Counted from the first letter of the stretch, positions 24,625 to 33,669 are shown. The stretch is DNA of 64,000 bases from an uncultured Lachnospiraceae bacterium (GCA_900314445.1 OMVA01000086.1:1-64000); one strand, 5' to 3'. The notes: a model not told the origin generated them from the letters alone. Translations and numbers: made by a program.

Positions 24625-25277
24625 CTATAATTATTCGATTTTTATGTTTGATCATTGGTTATGCATGCGGTCTTTTAGAAACTGGAGTTTTATATGGTAA
24701 GGCAAAGGGAATAGATATTAGGGAGCACGGTAGTGGTAATTCAGGTACTACAAATGCACTGCGCGTACTTGGTAAAAAAGCAGGACTGGTTGTATTTATC
24801 GGTGACTTCTGTAAGTCCTTTATTCCTTGCTTAATTGTAAATTTGGTAGGCAGACATTTCTTTGCTGACACATACCTTCTTTACGTACTTTATATTGGAT
24901 TTGGTGCAGTACTTGGTCATAACTTCCCATTCTATCTTAATTTCAAGGGTGGAAAAGGTGTTGCCACAACAGCTGGAACAATTGTAGGCCTTTTAAGTGG
25001 TTGGATGATTCTTATTCTACTTATCCTTTTTGTGGCTACTGTTGCTGTTTCAAGATATGTATCACTGGGCTCAATTCTTCTTATGATTGAGTTCACAGTT
25101 CTTTATTTCATTTTTGCTATCAATGGATTCTTATGTTTCAATCCCCAGATAGCATCGTCTAAGACTGCTATGATTGAAAGTATGATTTTAGTAGTTTTAT
25201 TCTCAGGTCTTGCAATTTATAAGCATAAGGCAAATATACTTCGTCTGAAAAATCACGAAGAAAATAAATTATTTTAG
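24621..25277 (+). CDS. plsY: Acyl-phosphate:glycerol-3-phosphate acyltransferase PlsY
   Basis: A membrane enzyme that acylates glycerol-3-phosphate with acyl phosphate made by PlsX (gene at 40301 in this window), the first step of phospholipid synthesis. It has 218 residues with about six membrane segments. Three conserved loops are visible: HGSGNSGTTNALRVLGKKAG, GHNFPFYLNFKGGKGVATT, and a shorter third near SRYVSLGS. The start is TTG 24621, overlapping the der stop (TTGA); there is no nearby ATG before the conserved first helix. gpsA, which supplies glycerol-3-phosphate, follows after 11 bases. Confidence 0.94.
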   Translation: MTIIIRFLCLIIGYACGLLETGVLYGKAKGIDIREHGSGNSGTTNALRVLGKKAGLVVFIGDFCKSFIPCLIVNLVGRHFFADTYLLYVLYIGFGAVLGHNFPFYLNFKGGKGVATTAGTIVGLLSGWMILILLILFVATVAVSRYVSLGSILLMIEFTVLYFIFAINGFLCFNPQIASSKTAMIESMILVVLFSGLAIYKHKANILRLKNHEENKLF

Positions 25278-25288
25278 GGGGATTCTTT

Positions 25289-26296
25289 ATGAAGATTTGT
25301 GTGCTGGGAGCAGGTAGCTGGGGTATCGCCTTAACAAAACTGCTTTCTTTTAATAATCACGAGCTTTCTGTTTGGTCTATTGATCCAGAAGAAGTTGCCA
25401 TGCTGAAAGAATATTGTGAACAGAAAGATAAGTTACCTGGTGTAATTCTTCCAGGAAATGTTACATTTACTACCAATGTGGAAGAAGCGCTGGCAGATAA
25501 GGAACTTGTAGTTATGGCAGTTCCTTCTCCATTTGTTCGCTCTACTGCAAAGAATGTTTCTAAGTTTATTAAGGATGGAGAAATCATTGTTAGTGTAGCT
25601 AAGGGAATTGAAGAAACAACATTAATGCGTCTTGATCAGATTATTGAGGAAGAAATTCCTCAGGCTAGAGTTGCTGTTCTTTCTGGTCCAAGCCATGCTG
25701 AAGAAGTTGGTAAATGTATGCCAACTACAGTAGTAGCTGCGTCCAAGGATCATGCACTGGCTAAGGAAGTTCAGAATACGTTTATGACAGATTTCTTCCG
25801 TGTATATACCAGCCCGGATGTTATTGGGGTGGAACTCGGTGCAGCTCTGAAGAATGTTATTGCTCTGGCTGCAGGTATGGCGGATGGTCTTGGTTGTGGA
25901 GACAATACAAAGGCAGCACTTATCACCAGAGGTATTGTAGAAATTACAGCCCTTGGTACAGCAATGGGTGGTGCACCTGAGACCTTCTCAGGACTTTCCG
26001 GTATTGGTGATCTTATTGTTACCTGTGCTTCTCAGCATAGTCGTAACCGTAAGGCTGGCTTTTTGATTGGACAGGGTCATACATATCAGGAAGCTATGAA
26101 TGAAGTTAAGATGGTAGTAGAAGGCGTATATTCAGCTAAAGCGGCTCTTGCTTTAGCAAAGAAATATGATGTTTCTATGCCAATTGTAGAGAATGTAAAT
26201 AAGGTCTTATTTGAAGATTATCCAGCTAAGGATGCCCTTCATGACCTTTTAACAAGAGATAGAAAGCGTGAGGTATCAACACTTCACTGGTCTTAA
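25289..26296 (+). CDS. gpsA: NAD(P)-dependent glycerol-3-phosphate dehydrogenase
   Basis: It reduces dihydroxyacetone phosphate to sn-glycerol-3-phosphate for PlsY, its upstream neighbour. The Rossmann motif is VLGAGSWGIALTKLL (GxGxxG, residues 5-19). The catalytic region ELGAALKNVIALAAGMADGLG and the GLSGIGDLIVTCASQHSRNR block are complete. The length of 335 residues is normal. AGGGGG precedes ATG 25289. The next gene follows after 12 bases with its own AAGGAGG. Confidence 0.97.
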   Translation: MKICVLGAGSWGIALTKLLSFNNHELSVWSIDPEEVAMLKEYCEQKDKLPGVILPGNVTFTTNVEEALADKELVVMAVPSPFVRSTAKNVSKFIKDGEIIVSVAKGIEETTLMRLDQIIEEEIPQARVAVLSGPSHAEEVGKCMPTTVVAASKDHALAKEVQNTFMTDFFRVYTSPDVIGVELGAALKNVIALAAGMADGLGCGDNTKAALITRGIVEITALGTAMGGAPETFSGLSGIGDLIVTCASQHSRNRKAGFLIGQGHTYQEAMNEVKMVVEGVYSAKAALALAKKYDVSMPIVENVNKVLFEDYPAKDALHDLLTRDRKREVSTLHWS

Positions 26297-26308
26297 GGAG
26301 GCCTATTA

Positions 26309-27199
26309 ATGTCTGCACAACTTAAGGTGGTGCTGTTTACGCTGGCAATTTTGATTCTATCCTTTGGAATTGTTGCTTTCATGAACGGATATCTGGGTGG
26401 AGCCCAAGCAAAAAAATATATGGCTGAATCAGGGGATGAAGATGCGAATTCCAACTCTATGCCTGAGGATGTAACAACAGCTGATACAGAGTTCGAACTT
26501 TTGAGTCAGTATGCCACAGCAAGTAATGCAACCATCTCGGATGCATTTACGATTAAGCAGGATATTGAAGGGGATGATTATTTTGATCCTTCCCAGTTTG
26601 CTTATGTTGCTCGTGTGGGTGATTCTTACTTTGATACCACTGTATTTATTGGTGATGGAAGAGTTGTGGATTTATCTTTGTATGGTGGCCGTGCAAATTT
26701 TAAATCCTTCGCCACAGAAAGCCTGAGCTTAGATAAAATTTCTACAGATACCATTATTCCAATGAATGGAACGAATCTTACTGTGGTGGATGCAATTAAT
26801 AATTCTTCCTACAACAATTATTACATTGCTTTTGGACTGAATGAGATTGCTTTGTATGATTCAACCACCTTTGCAAATGAGATTAGTGCCTTGATTGATA
26901 CGATTCTGGCTCATAATTCCAAGGCAATTGTCTATGTTGTGAACGTTTCGCCAACTACTGCAGATATATCCAATACAACTATTTATAATTTGGATAATAT
27001 AAATGCCTTTAACTATGCGTTAAAGTCTATGTGCCAAACAAGAAAAGATGTTGTATATTTGGACCTTGCCAGCAGTGTAAAGGGTGACGATGGATATCTT
27101 TCACCAGATGATAGTCCAGACGGCATGAGAATGAATGCCAGTTCTGCGGCGAAAATGGTTGAGTATATTCGTCAGCACGTTGTAGAAAGAACAAATTAA
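26309..27199 (+). CDS. Membrane-anchored SGNH-hydrolase-like protein with degenerate active site
   Basis: A 296-residue protein with an uncleaved-looking N-terminal membrane segment (about 6-28), an acidic linker (40-65) and an exported domain. The domain follows the SGNH/GDSL layout of many clostridial exported esterases: block I is VFIGDGRVVDL (114-121), block III is FGLNEI (175-180) and block V is DGMRMN (271-276). In active enzymes block I reads GDSR and block V DG-x-H. Here the nucleophile is Gly117 and the histidine position is Arg274, so hydrolysis is not expected. Block III Gly and Asn remain. It may bind a glycan or partner. It starts at ATG 26309 after AAGGAGG and ends 2 bases before scpA. 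No name is warranted. Confidence 0.7.
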   Translation: MSAQLKVVLFTLAILILSFGIVAFMNGYLGGAQAKKYMAESGDEDANSNSMPEDVTTADTEFELLSQYATASNATISDAFTIKQDIEGDDYFDPSQFAYVARVGDSYFDTTVFIGDGRVVDLSLYGGRANFKSFATESLSLDKISTDTIIPMNGTNLTVVDAINNSSYNNYYIAFGLNEIALYDSTTFANEISALIDTILAHNSKAIVYVVNVSPTTADISNTTIYNLDNINAFNYALKSMCQTRKDVVYLDLASSVKGDDGYLSPDDSPDGMRMNASSAAKMVEYIRQHVVERTN

Positions 27200-27201
27200 C
27201 C

Positions 27202-27963
27202 ATGCATAAAATAGATAAGCTTGATTTCAAATTAGAAAAATTTGAGGGACCTCTGGATCTTCTTTTACATCTGATTGATCGAAATAAATTTGATATTTTT
27301 GATATCCCTATTGTTGAGATTACGAAACAATATCTGGAATATGTGGATCAGTTGGAAGAGGAAGATATGGATGTCATGAGTGATTTCCTGGTCATGGCAT
27401 CTACTTTAATTTCCATTAAGTCCAAGATGTTACTTCCGAAAGATGAAGAGGTGGAAGAGGATGAAGCAGATCCTCGTCAGGAACTTGTTCGTAGACTTTT
27501 GGAATATAAGGTATATAAGTATGCTTCCTTGGAATTAAAGGATATGGAACTGGATGCTGGTGATACATATTTTAAAAAGGCTTCTATTCCAAAGGAAGTT
27601 AAGGAACATCAGGAACCAGTTGATCCGTTTCAGTTAGTAGAAGAAAGTGGAATAACGATATCCGCACTGAATGAAATTTTTCAGACTTTGCTGAAAAGAG
27701 AAGTTGCTCGAATCGATCCTGTTCGAAGCAAGTTTGGTACCATTACAAAAGAAGAGATTCGTTTGGAAGATCGAATGATTGAAGTTCGAGAACAAATGAA
27801 GGGTCTGAAAAGTATTAATTTTAAGACACTTTTGGGTACTAAGCGTACGAAGATGAATGTGATTGTTACCTTTATGGCTATTCTGGAATTAATGAAGTAC
27901 GGACATTTATTTATTCGCCAGACTGAGATGTTTGGAGATATTTTGATTGATTCACTGGAATAA
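27202..27963 (+). CDS. scpA: Segregation and condensation protein A
   Basis: The kleisin subunit that bridges the SMC dimer (smc lies at 42071). It has 253 residues, beginning FKLEKFEGPLDLLLHLIDRNK, the diagnostic ScpA N-terminus, with a conserved middle YLEYVDQLEEEDMDVMSDFL and a C-terminal winged helix ending in LLGTKRTKMNVIVTFMAILE. The Shine-Dalgarno is weak; the gene starts 2 bases after the SGNH-like gene, so coupled translation is likely. scpB follows after 47 bases. Confidence 0.96.
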   Translation: MHKIDKLDFKLEKFEGPLDLLLHLIDRNKFDIFDIPIVEITKQYLEYVDQLEEEDMDVMSDFLVMASTLISIKSKMLLPKDEEVEEDEADPRQELVRRLLEYKVYKYASLELKDMELDAGDTYFKKASIPKEVKEHQEPVDPFQLVEESGITISALNEIFQTLLKREVARIDPVRSKFGTITKEEIRLEDRMIEVREQMKGLKSINFKTLLGTKRTKMNVIVTFMAILELMKYGHLFIRQTEMFGDILIDSLE

Positions 27964-27983
27964 GTATTAAAGATTAAGGGAAA

Positions 27984-27999
27984 GTCACCTGGTGGTGAC
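27984..27999. promoter_or_regulatory. Small hairpin between scpA and scpB
   Basis: GTCACC (27984-27989) pairs with GGTGAC (27994-27999) over a TGGT loop, 11 bases before the scpB ATG, whose own Shine-Dalgarno is weak. It could lower scpB initiation and tune the ScpA:ScpB ratio. Confidence 0.4.
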
Positions 28000-28010
28000 G
28001 CAAGTGGTAT

Positions 28011-28595
28011 ATGGATACAATTAAGTGTAAAGCAGCTATTGAAGCAGTACTTTTTGCTACTGGTAGCGCGGTTGAAAAAAATATTTTGAAAAATGTTATT
28101 GTCAAAGAAGGAGAACAGCTTTCTGACAAAACATTTAAAGAAGCGGTAGAATCTTTATTGGAAGATTATAGTTCAGAAGAACGTGGAATTCGTTTGATTG
28201 AATTAAATGGAAAACTGCAGTTATGTACAAAGAATGAGTATTATGATGCTCTCATTCAGCTGGTAAATGCTCCTGAAAAGAGGACATTAACGGATGTGCT
28301 TTTAGAGACCTTATCCATTGTTGCTTATAAACAGCCTGTTACACGTGCTGAAGTAGAAAAAATCAGAGGTGTATCCTGTGCCCATGCAATCAATAGATTA
28401 GTAGACTTTAATTTTATTACAGAAGTTGGACGACTGGATGCACCAGGTCATCCAATTCTTTTTGGAACTACGGACGACTTTCTTCGGGCCTTTGGTATTT
28501 CATCCATGGATGATCTCCCTGACATTTCACCGGATAAAATGGCTGATTTCCAAAAACAGGCTGAGGAAGAAGCAAGAATTAAGGTAGAGACATAA
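28011..28595 (+). CDS. scpB: Segregation and condensation protein B
   Basis: The winged-helix dimer that binds ScpA in the Smc-ScpAB condensin. It has 194 residues, with AAIEAVLFATGSAVEKN at the start of the first winged helix and LETLSIVAYKQPVTRAEVEKIRGV in the second, followed by GRLDAPGHPILFGTT, all characteristic. The start ATG 28011 has only a weak GTGG-type site and sits behind a small hairpin. The acidic C-terminal tail is ordinary. Confidence 0.96.
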   Translation: MDTIKCKAAIEAVLFATGSAVEKNILKNVIVKEGEQLSDKTFKEAVESLLEDYSSEERGIRLIELNGKLQLCTKNEYYDALIQLVNAPEKRTLTDVLLETLSIVAYKQPVTRAEVEKIRGVSCAHAINRLVDFNFITEVGRLDAPGHPILFGTTDDFLRAFGISSMDDLPDISPDKMADFQKQAEEEARIKVET

Positions 28596-28596
28596 T

Positions 28597-29451
28597 ATGA
28601 AAAAATGGAATCGACTTCTGCTTAGTGCTGCTGCGGTGGCGAGTCTTTTGCTGGCAGAGAGTAAGCGTGAGCGTAGGAAAGTAAAGAAAACAGTTTACAA
28701 GATTCCTAGGAATATTACGCCTGAAGGGATGCATGGAAAGACTGTTTGCTTTCTTACGGATTTTCATGAGTCAGAGGGTGGCCATAACAATGCAGAGATA
28801 CTCCGTATTGTAGATGACTTAAAACCCTCTTTTCTTGTATTAGGTGGTGATATCTTTAACGGCAGAGATACTTTGGAAAAAACAGGTCCTGCCATGGATC
28901 TGATTCAAAGTCTGGCGGATGAGTATCCTGTCTACTATGGAATTGGTAATCACGAAAAAAGAATAATGAATAATATATACGGAAATGGAGAAATTTGGGA
29001 CTCTTTTCTAAGTCAAAAACCAAGAATGGTACAGCTTTTGGATAATGCCTCTGAACATTTCGAACAAGTTTGCATTACTGGCCTTGATTTACCTCTTATA
29101 TATTATAAACGCGGCATTCATATGAAACTTTCAGTGGAAGATATGAATCAAATGATAGGCAAAAAGAAAGAGGATACCTATACCATTTTACTAGCTCATG
29201 ATCCTGAGTATATGGATACATATTTAAAATGGGGAGCTGATCTTGTTTTGTCTGGTCATTTTCACGGTGGTATGGTGAGAGTACCGGGCCTTGGAGGAGT
29301 GATTTCTCCTCATTTATCTGTATTTCCATCCTATGATTATGGTTATTATCAAAATGGTAATCAGATTTCGATTATTTCAAGTGGCTTAGGCCAGCATTCT
29401 ATTCCGGTTCGATTGGGGAATCTTCCGGAGGTAGTAGTAATTCAGTTTTAG
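28597..29451 (+). CDS. Calcineurin-type metallophosphoesterase (YaeI-like)
   Basis: A 284-residue binuclear metallophosphoesterase. The five metal-site motifs are in order: TDFHES (D-x-H), GGDIFNGRD (GD-x2-xxR), GNHEKR (GNH-E), LLAHDPE and SGHFHGG (GH-x-H). The first 20 residues are hydrophobic after two lysines (WNRLLLSAAAVASLLLAE), suggesting a membrane anchor with the enzyme at the surface or periphery. Related YaeI-type proteins include UDP-2,3-diacylglucosamine-hydrolase-like and uncharacterised enzymes; the substrate is unknown. AAGGTAGAG lies 7 bases before ATG 28597, inside the end of scpB. It is the last gene before an IS remnant. Confidence 0.85.
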   Translation: MKKWNRLLLSAAAVASLLLAESKRERRKVKKTVYKIPRNITPEGMHGKTVCFLTDFHESEGGHNNAEILRIVDDLKPSFLVLGGDIFNGRDTLEKTGPAMDLIQSLADEYPVYYGIGNHEKRIMNNIYGNGEIWDSFLSQKPRMVQLLDNASEHFEQVCITGLDLPLIYYKRGIHMKLSVEDMNQMIGKKKEDTYTILLAHDPEYMDTYLKWGADLVLSGHFHGGMVRVPGLGGVISPHLSVFPSYDYGYYQNGNQISIISSGLGQHSIPVRLGNLPEVVVIQF

Positions 29452-29460
29452 TGGGGAAGC

Positions 29461-29703
29461 GGAATAATCAGAATTTTATAAGCAAGCGGGAAGACAATCA
29501 ATGCGTACGTCAACGGAGCATTGAACATCATGCGTAAAAGTAGCGTTGTGGATGTCAGCATCCTATACGGTAGAGGCGAAGTGGACACGCCTGTAAGAAT
29601 AAGGATTGCCTGACTTGTCAGGTGGAAACTTAAATATCAAACTTCTTAAATAGAACCGTCAGGTTCTTAGAATCCACCTACCTTTAGGTGGGTGGCAGTT
29701 CAC
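29461..29703 (+). mobile_element. Remnant of an IS200/IS605-family element (tnpB 3' end plus right end/omegaRNA-like region)
   Basis: This accounts for most of the 301-base gap between genes. It holds a decayed tnpB C-terminus (29482-29613) followed by about 90 bases with three hairpins. These are CCTGA/TCAGG (29609-29613 with 29618-29622), AGAACC-GTCA-GGTTCT (29652-29667), and the terminal CCACCTACC-TTTA-GGTGGGTGG (29674-29695, one G-T pair), then CAGTTCAC. The last hairpin with a TTTA loop followed by a short CA-rich end is the usual right end of these elements, and the same segment forms the 3' scaffold of a TnpB omegaRNA. No left end and no tnpA are present. The exact outer boundary near 29703 is an estimate. 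Confidence 0.75.
29482..29613 (+). pseudogene. TnpB (OrfB) C-terminal fragment
   Basis: Translation from 29482 gives 43 residues that include ASGKTINAYVNGALNIMRK and, further on, LYGRGEVDTPVRIR, then TGA. This matches the end of clostridial TnpB proteins, where the third RuvC motif reads INADVNGALNI; here the catalytic Asp is replaced by Tyr. An in-frame TAA at 29479 cuts it off. The bases before it (AGAATTTTATAAGCAAGC) look like a damaged version of the R-G-L-Y-K-A-S segment, so homology probably extends some way upstream. The zinc ribbon and the RuvC I and II parts are absent. It is non-functional as a nuclease. Confidence 0.8.
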
Positions 29704-29752
29704 AAAATAAATTATAAACGGTATAGTACCATTTTTACTGGGGGTGAAAATA

Positions 29753-30520
29753 ATGGAAGAATGTAAAAGTGCTATTGTACTAGGTTCTGGTCTTGGCAAT
29801 CTTGCAGACCGGTTACATGTACAAAAGATTGTGGCTTTTGAAGATATTGATGGATTACCTGTTCCTGCTGTTGCAGGGCATAAGGGAGAAATGGTGGTGG
29901 CGGATTTAGATGGAAAATCTGTACTTCTCCTTAAGGGGCGAGTTCACTACTATGAAGGCTATTCAATGAAAGAGGTCACAAAATATATTTCTTTCCTTAA
30001 AAATGTGGGAATTGAAAATTTAATCCTCACAAATTCAGCTGGTGGCATTAACGAGAACTTTGCCAAAGGTGATTTCATGGAAATTACAGATCACATTTCT
30101 TCCTTTGTTCCCTCTCCATTAATTGGAGTGAATTTGGAAGAGCAGGGCCATCAAAGATTTGCAGACATGTCAGAGGTTTATGATAAATCCTTACGCGAAA
30201 AGCTGGAAGTGGCAGCAACAGGTTGTGGCATTGAATTAAAACAGGGCGTTTACGTACAGACCACCGGACCGAATTATGAGACGCCAGCAGAAATTCGTGC
30301 TTACAGAAGCCTTGGCGCAGATGCAGTTGGAATGAGTACTGCTGTGGAAGCAATCTTTGCAAATGCACTTGGCATGCGAGTTTTGGGTATTTCCTATATA
30401 TCCAATCTTGCAGCGGGAATGTCAGAAAATCCATTAAGCCATGAAGAAGTAACCAGCAGTGCTAATGAAGGAGCTGACAGATTTGCAAAATTAATCCTGG
30501 CGTTGATTCCCCAATTATAA
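29753..30520 (+). CDS. punA: Purine nucleoside phosphorylase (trimeric type) with short N-terminus
   Basis: It splits inosine/guanosine nucleosides with phosphate in purine salvage. Motifs: phosphate-binding GSGLG (12-16), GHKGEMV, GRVHYYEGYSM, LTNSAGGINENF, TTGPNYETPAEIRAYRSLGA and SNLAAGM. ATG 29753 follows GGGGGTG. The resulting 255-residue protein starts only about a dozen residues before GSGLG, about 15 fewer than Bacillus PunA (about 270 residues). The frame is closed by a stop at 29708, and the IS605 remnant ends about 50 bases upstream. The missing N-terminal helix may have been cut off by that insertion. Alternative start: GTG 29744 (258 residues). Activity is likely retained, since all core motifs are present. 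Confidence 0.9.
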   Translation: MEECKSAIVLGSGLGNLADRLHVQKIVAFEDIDGLPVPAVAGHKGEMVVADLDGKSVLLLKGRVHYYEGYSMKEVTKYISFLKNVGIENLILTNSAGGINENFAKGDFMEITDHISSFVPSPLIGVNLEEQGHQRFADMSEVYDKSLREKLEVAATGCGIELKQGVYVQTTGPNYETPAEIRAYRSLGADAVGMSTAVEAIFANALGMRVLGISYISNLAAGMSENPLSHEEVTSSANEGADRFAKLILALIPQL

Positions 30521-30609
30521 GGATTCATTCATAAGATCATGGCGTAGATATGATGATATAAATTAAATGATTTAGAAATAATGATAATAATATTTAAGGC
30601 GGTGGAAAA

Positions 30610-31107
30610 TTGACTAGAGTTACCATGTATACCGATGGATCTGCCAGAGGAAATCCAAATGGGCCTGGTGGTTACGGTACAGTAATTGAATTTCAAAAGA
30701 GTGATGGGGAATTGCTTGTTAAGGAATTGTCCCAGGGCTATGTAAAGACTACGAATAATAGAATGGAACTAATGGGAGTAATTGCAGGTTTTGAAGCATT
30801 AACAAGACCCTGTGAAATCCAATTGTTCTCAGATTCTCAATATGTAGTTAAAGCTTTTCAGGATCATTGGATAGATGGCTGGCAAAAGAAGGGCTGGAAG
30901 AATGCATCTGGAAAAGCGGTAAAGAATATTGATTTATGGAAAAGGTTACTTGTGGCTATGGAACCCCATTTGGTTCACTGGAACTGGGTAAAGGGGCATA
31001 ATGGAAATCCAGGTAATGAAAGATGTGATGTGCTGGCTACCAGTGCTGCGGATTCCAATGATCTTTTAGAAGATACTGTTTATGAAAATGAGCAAATCAT
31101 TAAATGA
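30610..31107 (+). CDS. rnhA: Ribonuclease HI
   Basis: It degrades RNA in RNA-DNA hybrids. The four catalytic acids are in place: Asp9 (YTDGSARGNPN), Glu53 (NRMELMG), Asp75 (FSDSQYV) and Asp140 (NERCDVLA), with His130 in WVKGHNGNPG. It is 165 residues, a little longer than E. coli RNase HI at the C-terminus. The start is TTG 30610 behind AAGGCGGTGG; the next Met (residue 6) lies inside the first beta strand. The genome thus encodes both RNase HI and HII in this window. Confidence 0.95.
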   Translation: MTRVTMYTDGSARGNPNGPGGYGTVIEFQKSDGELLVKELSQGYVKTTNNRMELMGVIAGFEALTRPCEIQLFSDSQYVVKAFQDHWIDGWQKKGWKNASGKAVKNIDLWKRLLVAMEPHLVHWNWVKGHNGNPGNERCDVLATSAADSNDLLEDTVYENEQIIK

Positions 31108-31166
31108 TGTTTTTTCATAAAACATATAAAATTTATGCACAAAACAAAAATATACCGTAAATTTTA

Positions 31167-31195
31167 TTGACATTGTAAATGTACGTTGTTAGAAT
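31167..31195 (+). promoter_or_regulatory. ilvN-ilvC promoter
   Basis: TTGACA (31167-31172), a 17-base spacer and TAGAAT (31190-31195), a near-consensus sigma-A promoter about 45 bases before ilvN. The leader is too short for a T-box, so control by tRNA charging is not supported here. Confidence 0.85.
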
Positions 31196-31246
31196 ACGAG
31201 TTATGTTTTGAAAACAATTCAAGACAGGGTGAAAGGTGGTATGTAT

Positions 31247-31729
31247 ATGAAAACAAAGGTTTTATCACTTCTGGTAGATAATACAGCAGGCGTACTTAGC
31301 CGGGTTGCCGGTATGTTCAGCCGTAGAGGTTACAACATTGATAGCCTTTCTGTAGGCGAGACGGAAAATCCAAAATATTCTCGCATGACAGTGGTCGTCA
31401 GCGGAGATGATAAGATTATTGTTCAGATTAAGAATCAGCTGAATAAGTTGGAAGACGTAGTACAGGTTATTGAATTAGAAGATAATCTTTCCGTTTGCAG
31501 AGAACTTGTTCTTGTGAAAGTTAAAGCTGATGCTGCCACTCGTCAGCAGATTATTGCTGTTGCGGATGTATTCCGTGCTAATATCGTTGATGTAGCAACA
31601 GATAGTTTGATGATTGAAATTACAGGTACACCAAGTAAGATTGAAGCTTTCATCCGTCTCTTGGATGGTTTTGAAATTCTTGAACTTGTTCGTACTGGTC
31701 TTACAGGACTTTCAAGGGGAGAGTTCTAA
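31247..31729 (+). CDS. ilvN: Acetolactate synthase small (regulatory) subunit
   Basis: The regulatory subunit that gives acetohydroxyacid synthase its valine sensitivity. It has 160 residues with an N-terminal ACT domain (VLSLLVDNTAGVLSRVAGMF, then RRGYNIDSLSVGETE) and the ALS_ss C-terminal domain. ATG 31247 is chosen because GAAAGGTGG ends 7 bases before it; the TTG at 31208 and ATG at 31241 are in frame but badly placed. The catalytic subunit ilvB is not adjacent, and ilvC follows after 81 bases from the same promoter. Confidence 0.95.
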   Translation: MKTKVLSLLVDNTAGVLSRVAGMFSRRGYNIDSLSVGETENPKYSRMTVVVSGDDKIIVQIKNQLNKLEDVVQVIELEDNLSVCRELVLVKVKADAATRQQIIAVADVFRANIVDVATDSLMIEITGTPSKIEAFIRLLDGFEILELVRTGLTGLSRGEF

Positions 31730-31774
31730 GACAAACTCATTTGCATGGGTGAAAAAATTGTTTACAACTGCTAA

Positions 31775-32827
<1,053 letters not shown>

Positions 32828-32857
32828 TATGTATCAATTAGTAAAAAGCTAAATATT

Positions 32858-32904
32858 AAGGCATATCCAGACAAGTACATTTTGTCCGGGTATGCCTTTT
32901 TTAT
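32858..32904 (+). terminator. ilvNC terminator
   Basis: AAGGCATA (32858-32865) pairs with TATGCCTT (32891-32898), extended by further pairs inside (TCC with GGG, ACAA with TTGT), followed by a T run. Confidence 0.88.
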
Positions 32905-33013
32905 TCTTTACAGGATTTGAAATTGACTTGGAGTGTTGCTTGGGCAACAGGTTAAAAATTTACATTTATATACAATATCTATCATATTAATGCCTCTGGA
33001 ATTGGATATGCAA

Positions 33014-33042
33014 TTGCACTGAATTTCTCTCAATGGTAAAAT
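33014..33042 (+). promoter_or_regulatory. Promoter of the zinc-finger/polA transcript
   Basis: TTGCAC (33014-33019), a 17-base spacer and TAAAAT (33037-33042), 27 bases before the GTG start at 33070. Confidence 0.65.
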
Positions 33043-33069
33043 ATTTCATGAGTTTAGAGAGGTAGAATC

Positions 33070-33669
33070 GTGAATCATTTAGAGGCACAATCTTATATTA
33101 TTCCATTCATAGAACACCGTATTCCTGATAGTAAACAGGAAGACTTTGTTATGCATATGCAGTCTTGTCCAAAATGCCATGAAGAGCTGGAAGTTTATTA
33201 TACACTTTTGGTTGGTATGCAACAGCTGGATCATAATGAAAAACTTTGTTCTAACTTTGAAAAAGACCTTGATTTACAGCTGGTAAAATTAGGAAGAAAG
33301 GTTAGAAATAGAAGAGGTGTTCGTGTTTCTGCGTTTTCCATTGTAATGGCACTTGCTATTACTTTTGGAATTCTTTTTTATGGTTCCTGCATTAGCAGAG
33401 TCTACAACTTTGAACAGGCAACAAAGAAGGAATATCAGGGTGAATACTATTTTGCTCACAGTGTTTATCCAGATCTTACTTTCCATGAAAATGATTATGT
33501 GGAAGAGGCTTTAAATAATCAGGAAGAGAAAATTACTGATTTCCAGAGAATTCGTAAGTATCGTAAGTTAAGAGATGATCAGGATAAACTTCTGCAACTT
33601 ACAGACAAAATCGCTCAAAATGATCTGGAACTTGAAAAAGAAAAGAAAAATGAAAAGGGAAGCAGATAA
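33070..33669 (+). CDS. Putative zinc-finger (zf-HC2) anti-sigma-like membrane protein
   Basis: A 199-residue protein with the H29-x3-C33-x2-C36 zinc motif (HMQSCPKCHEEL) of ZAS-type anti-sigma factors near its N-terminus. It has one membrane segment (about 86-107) and an outside part ending in a Lys/Glu-rich predicted coiled coil (160-199). This is the build of a transmembrane anti-sigma factor, yet no ECF sigma gene is nearby; the neighbour is polA, whose ATG overlaps this gene's stop (TAATG). It starts at GTG 33070 after GAGAGGTAG. What it binds is unknown. A promoter lies directly upstream, so this gene leads the polA-coaE transcript. Confidence 0.7.
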   Translation: MNHLEAQSYIIPFIEHRIPDSKQEDFVMHMQSCPKCHEELEVYYTLLVGMQQLDHNEKLCSNFEKDLDLQLVKLGRKVRNRRGVRVSAFSIVMALAITFGILFYGSCISRVYNFEQATKKEYQGEYYFAHSVYPDLTFHENDYVEEALNNQEEKITDFQRIRKYRKLRDDQDKLLQLTDKIAQNDLELEKEKKNEKGSR

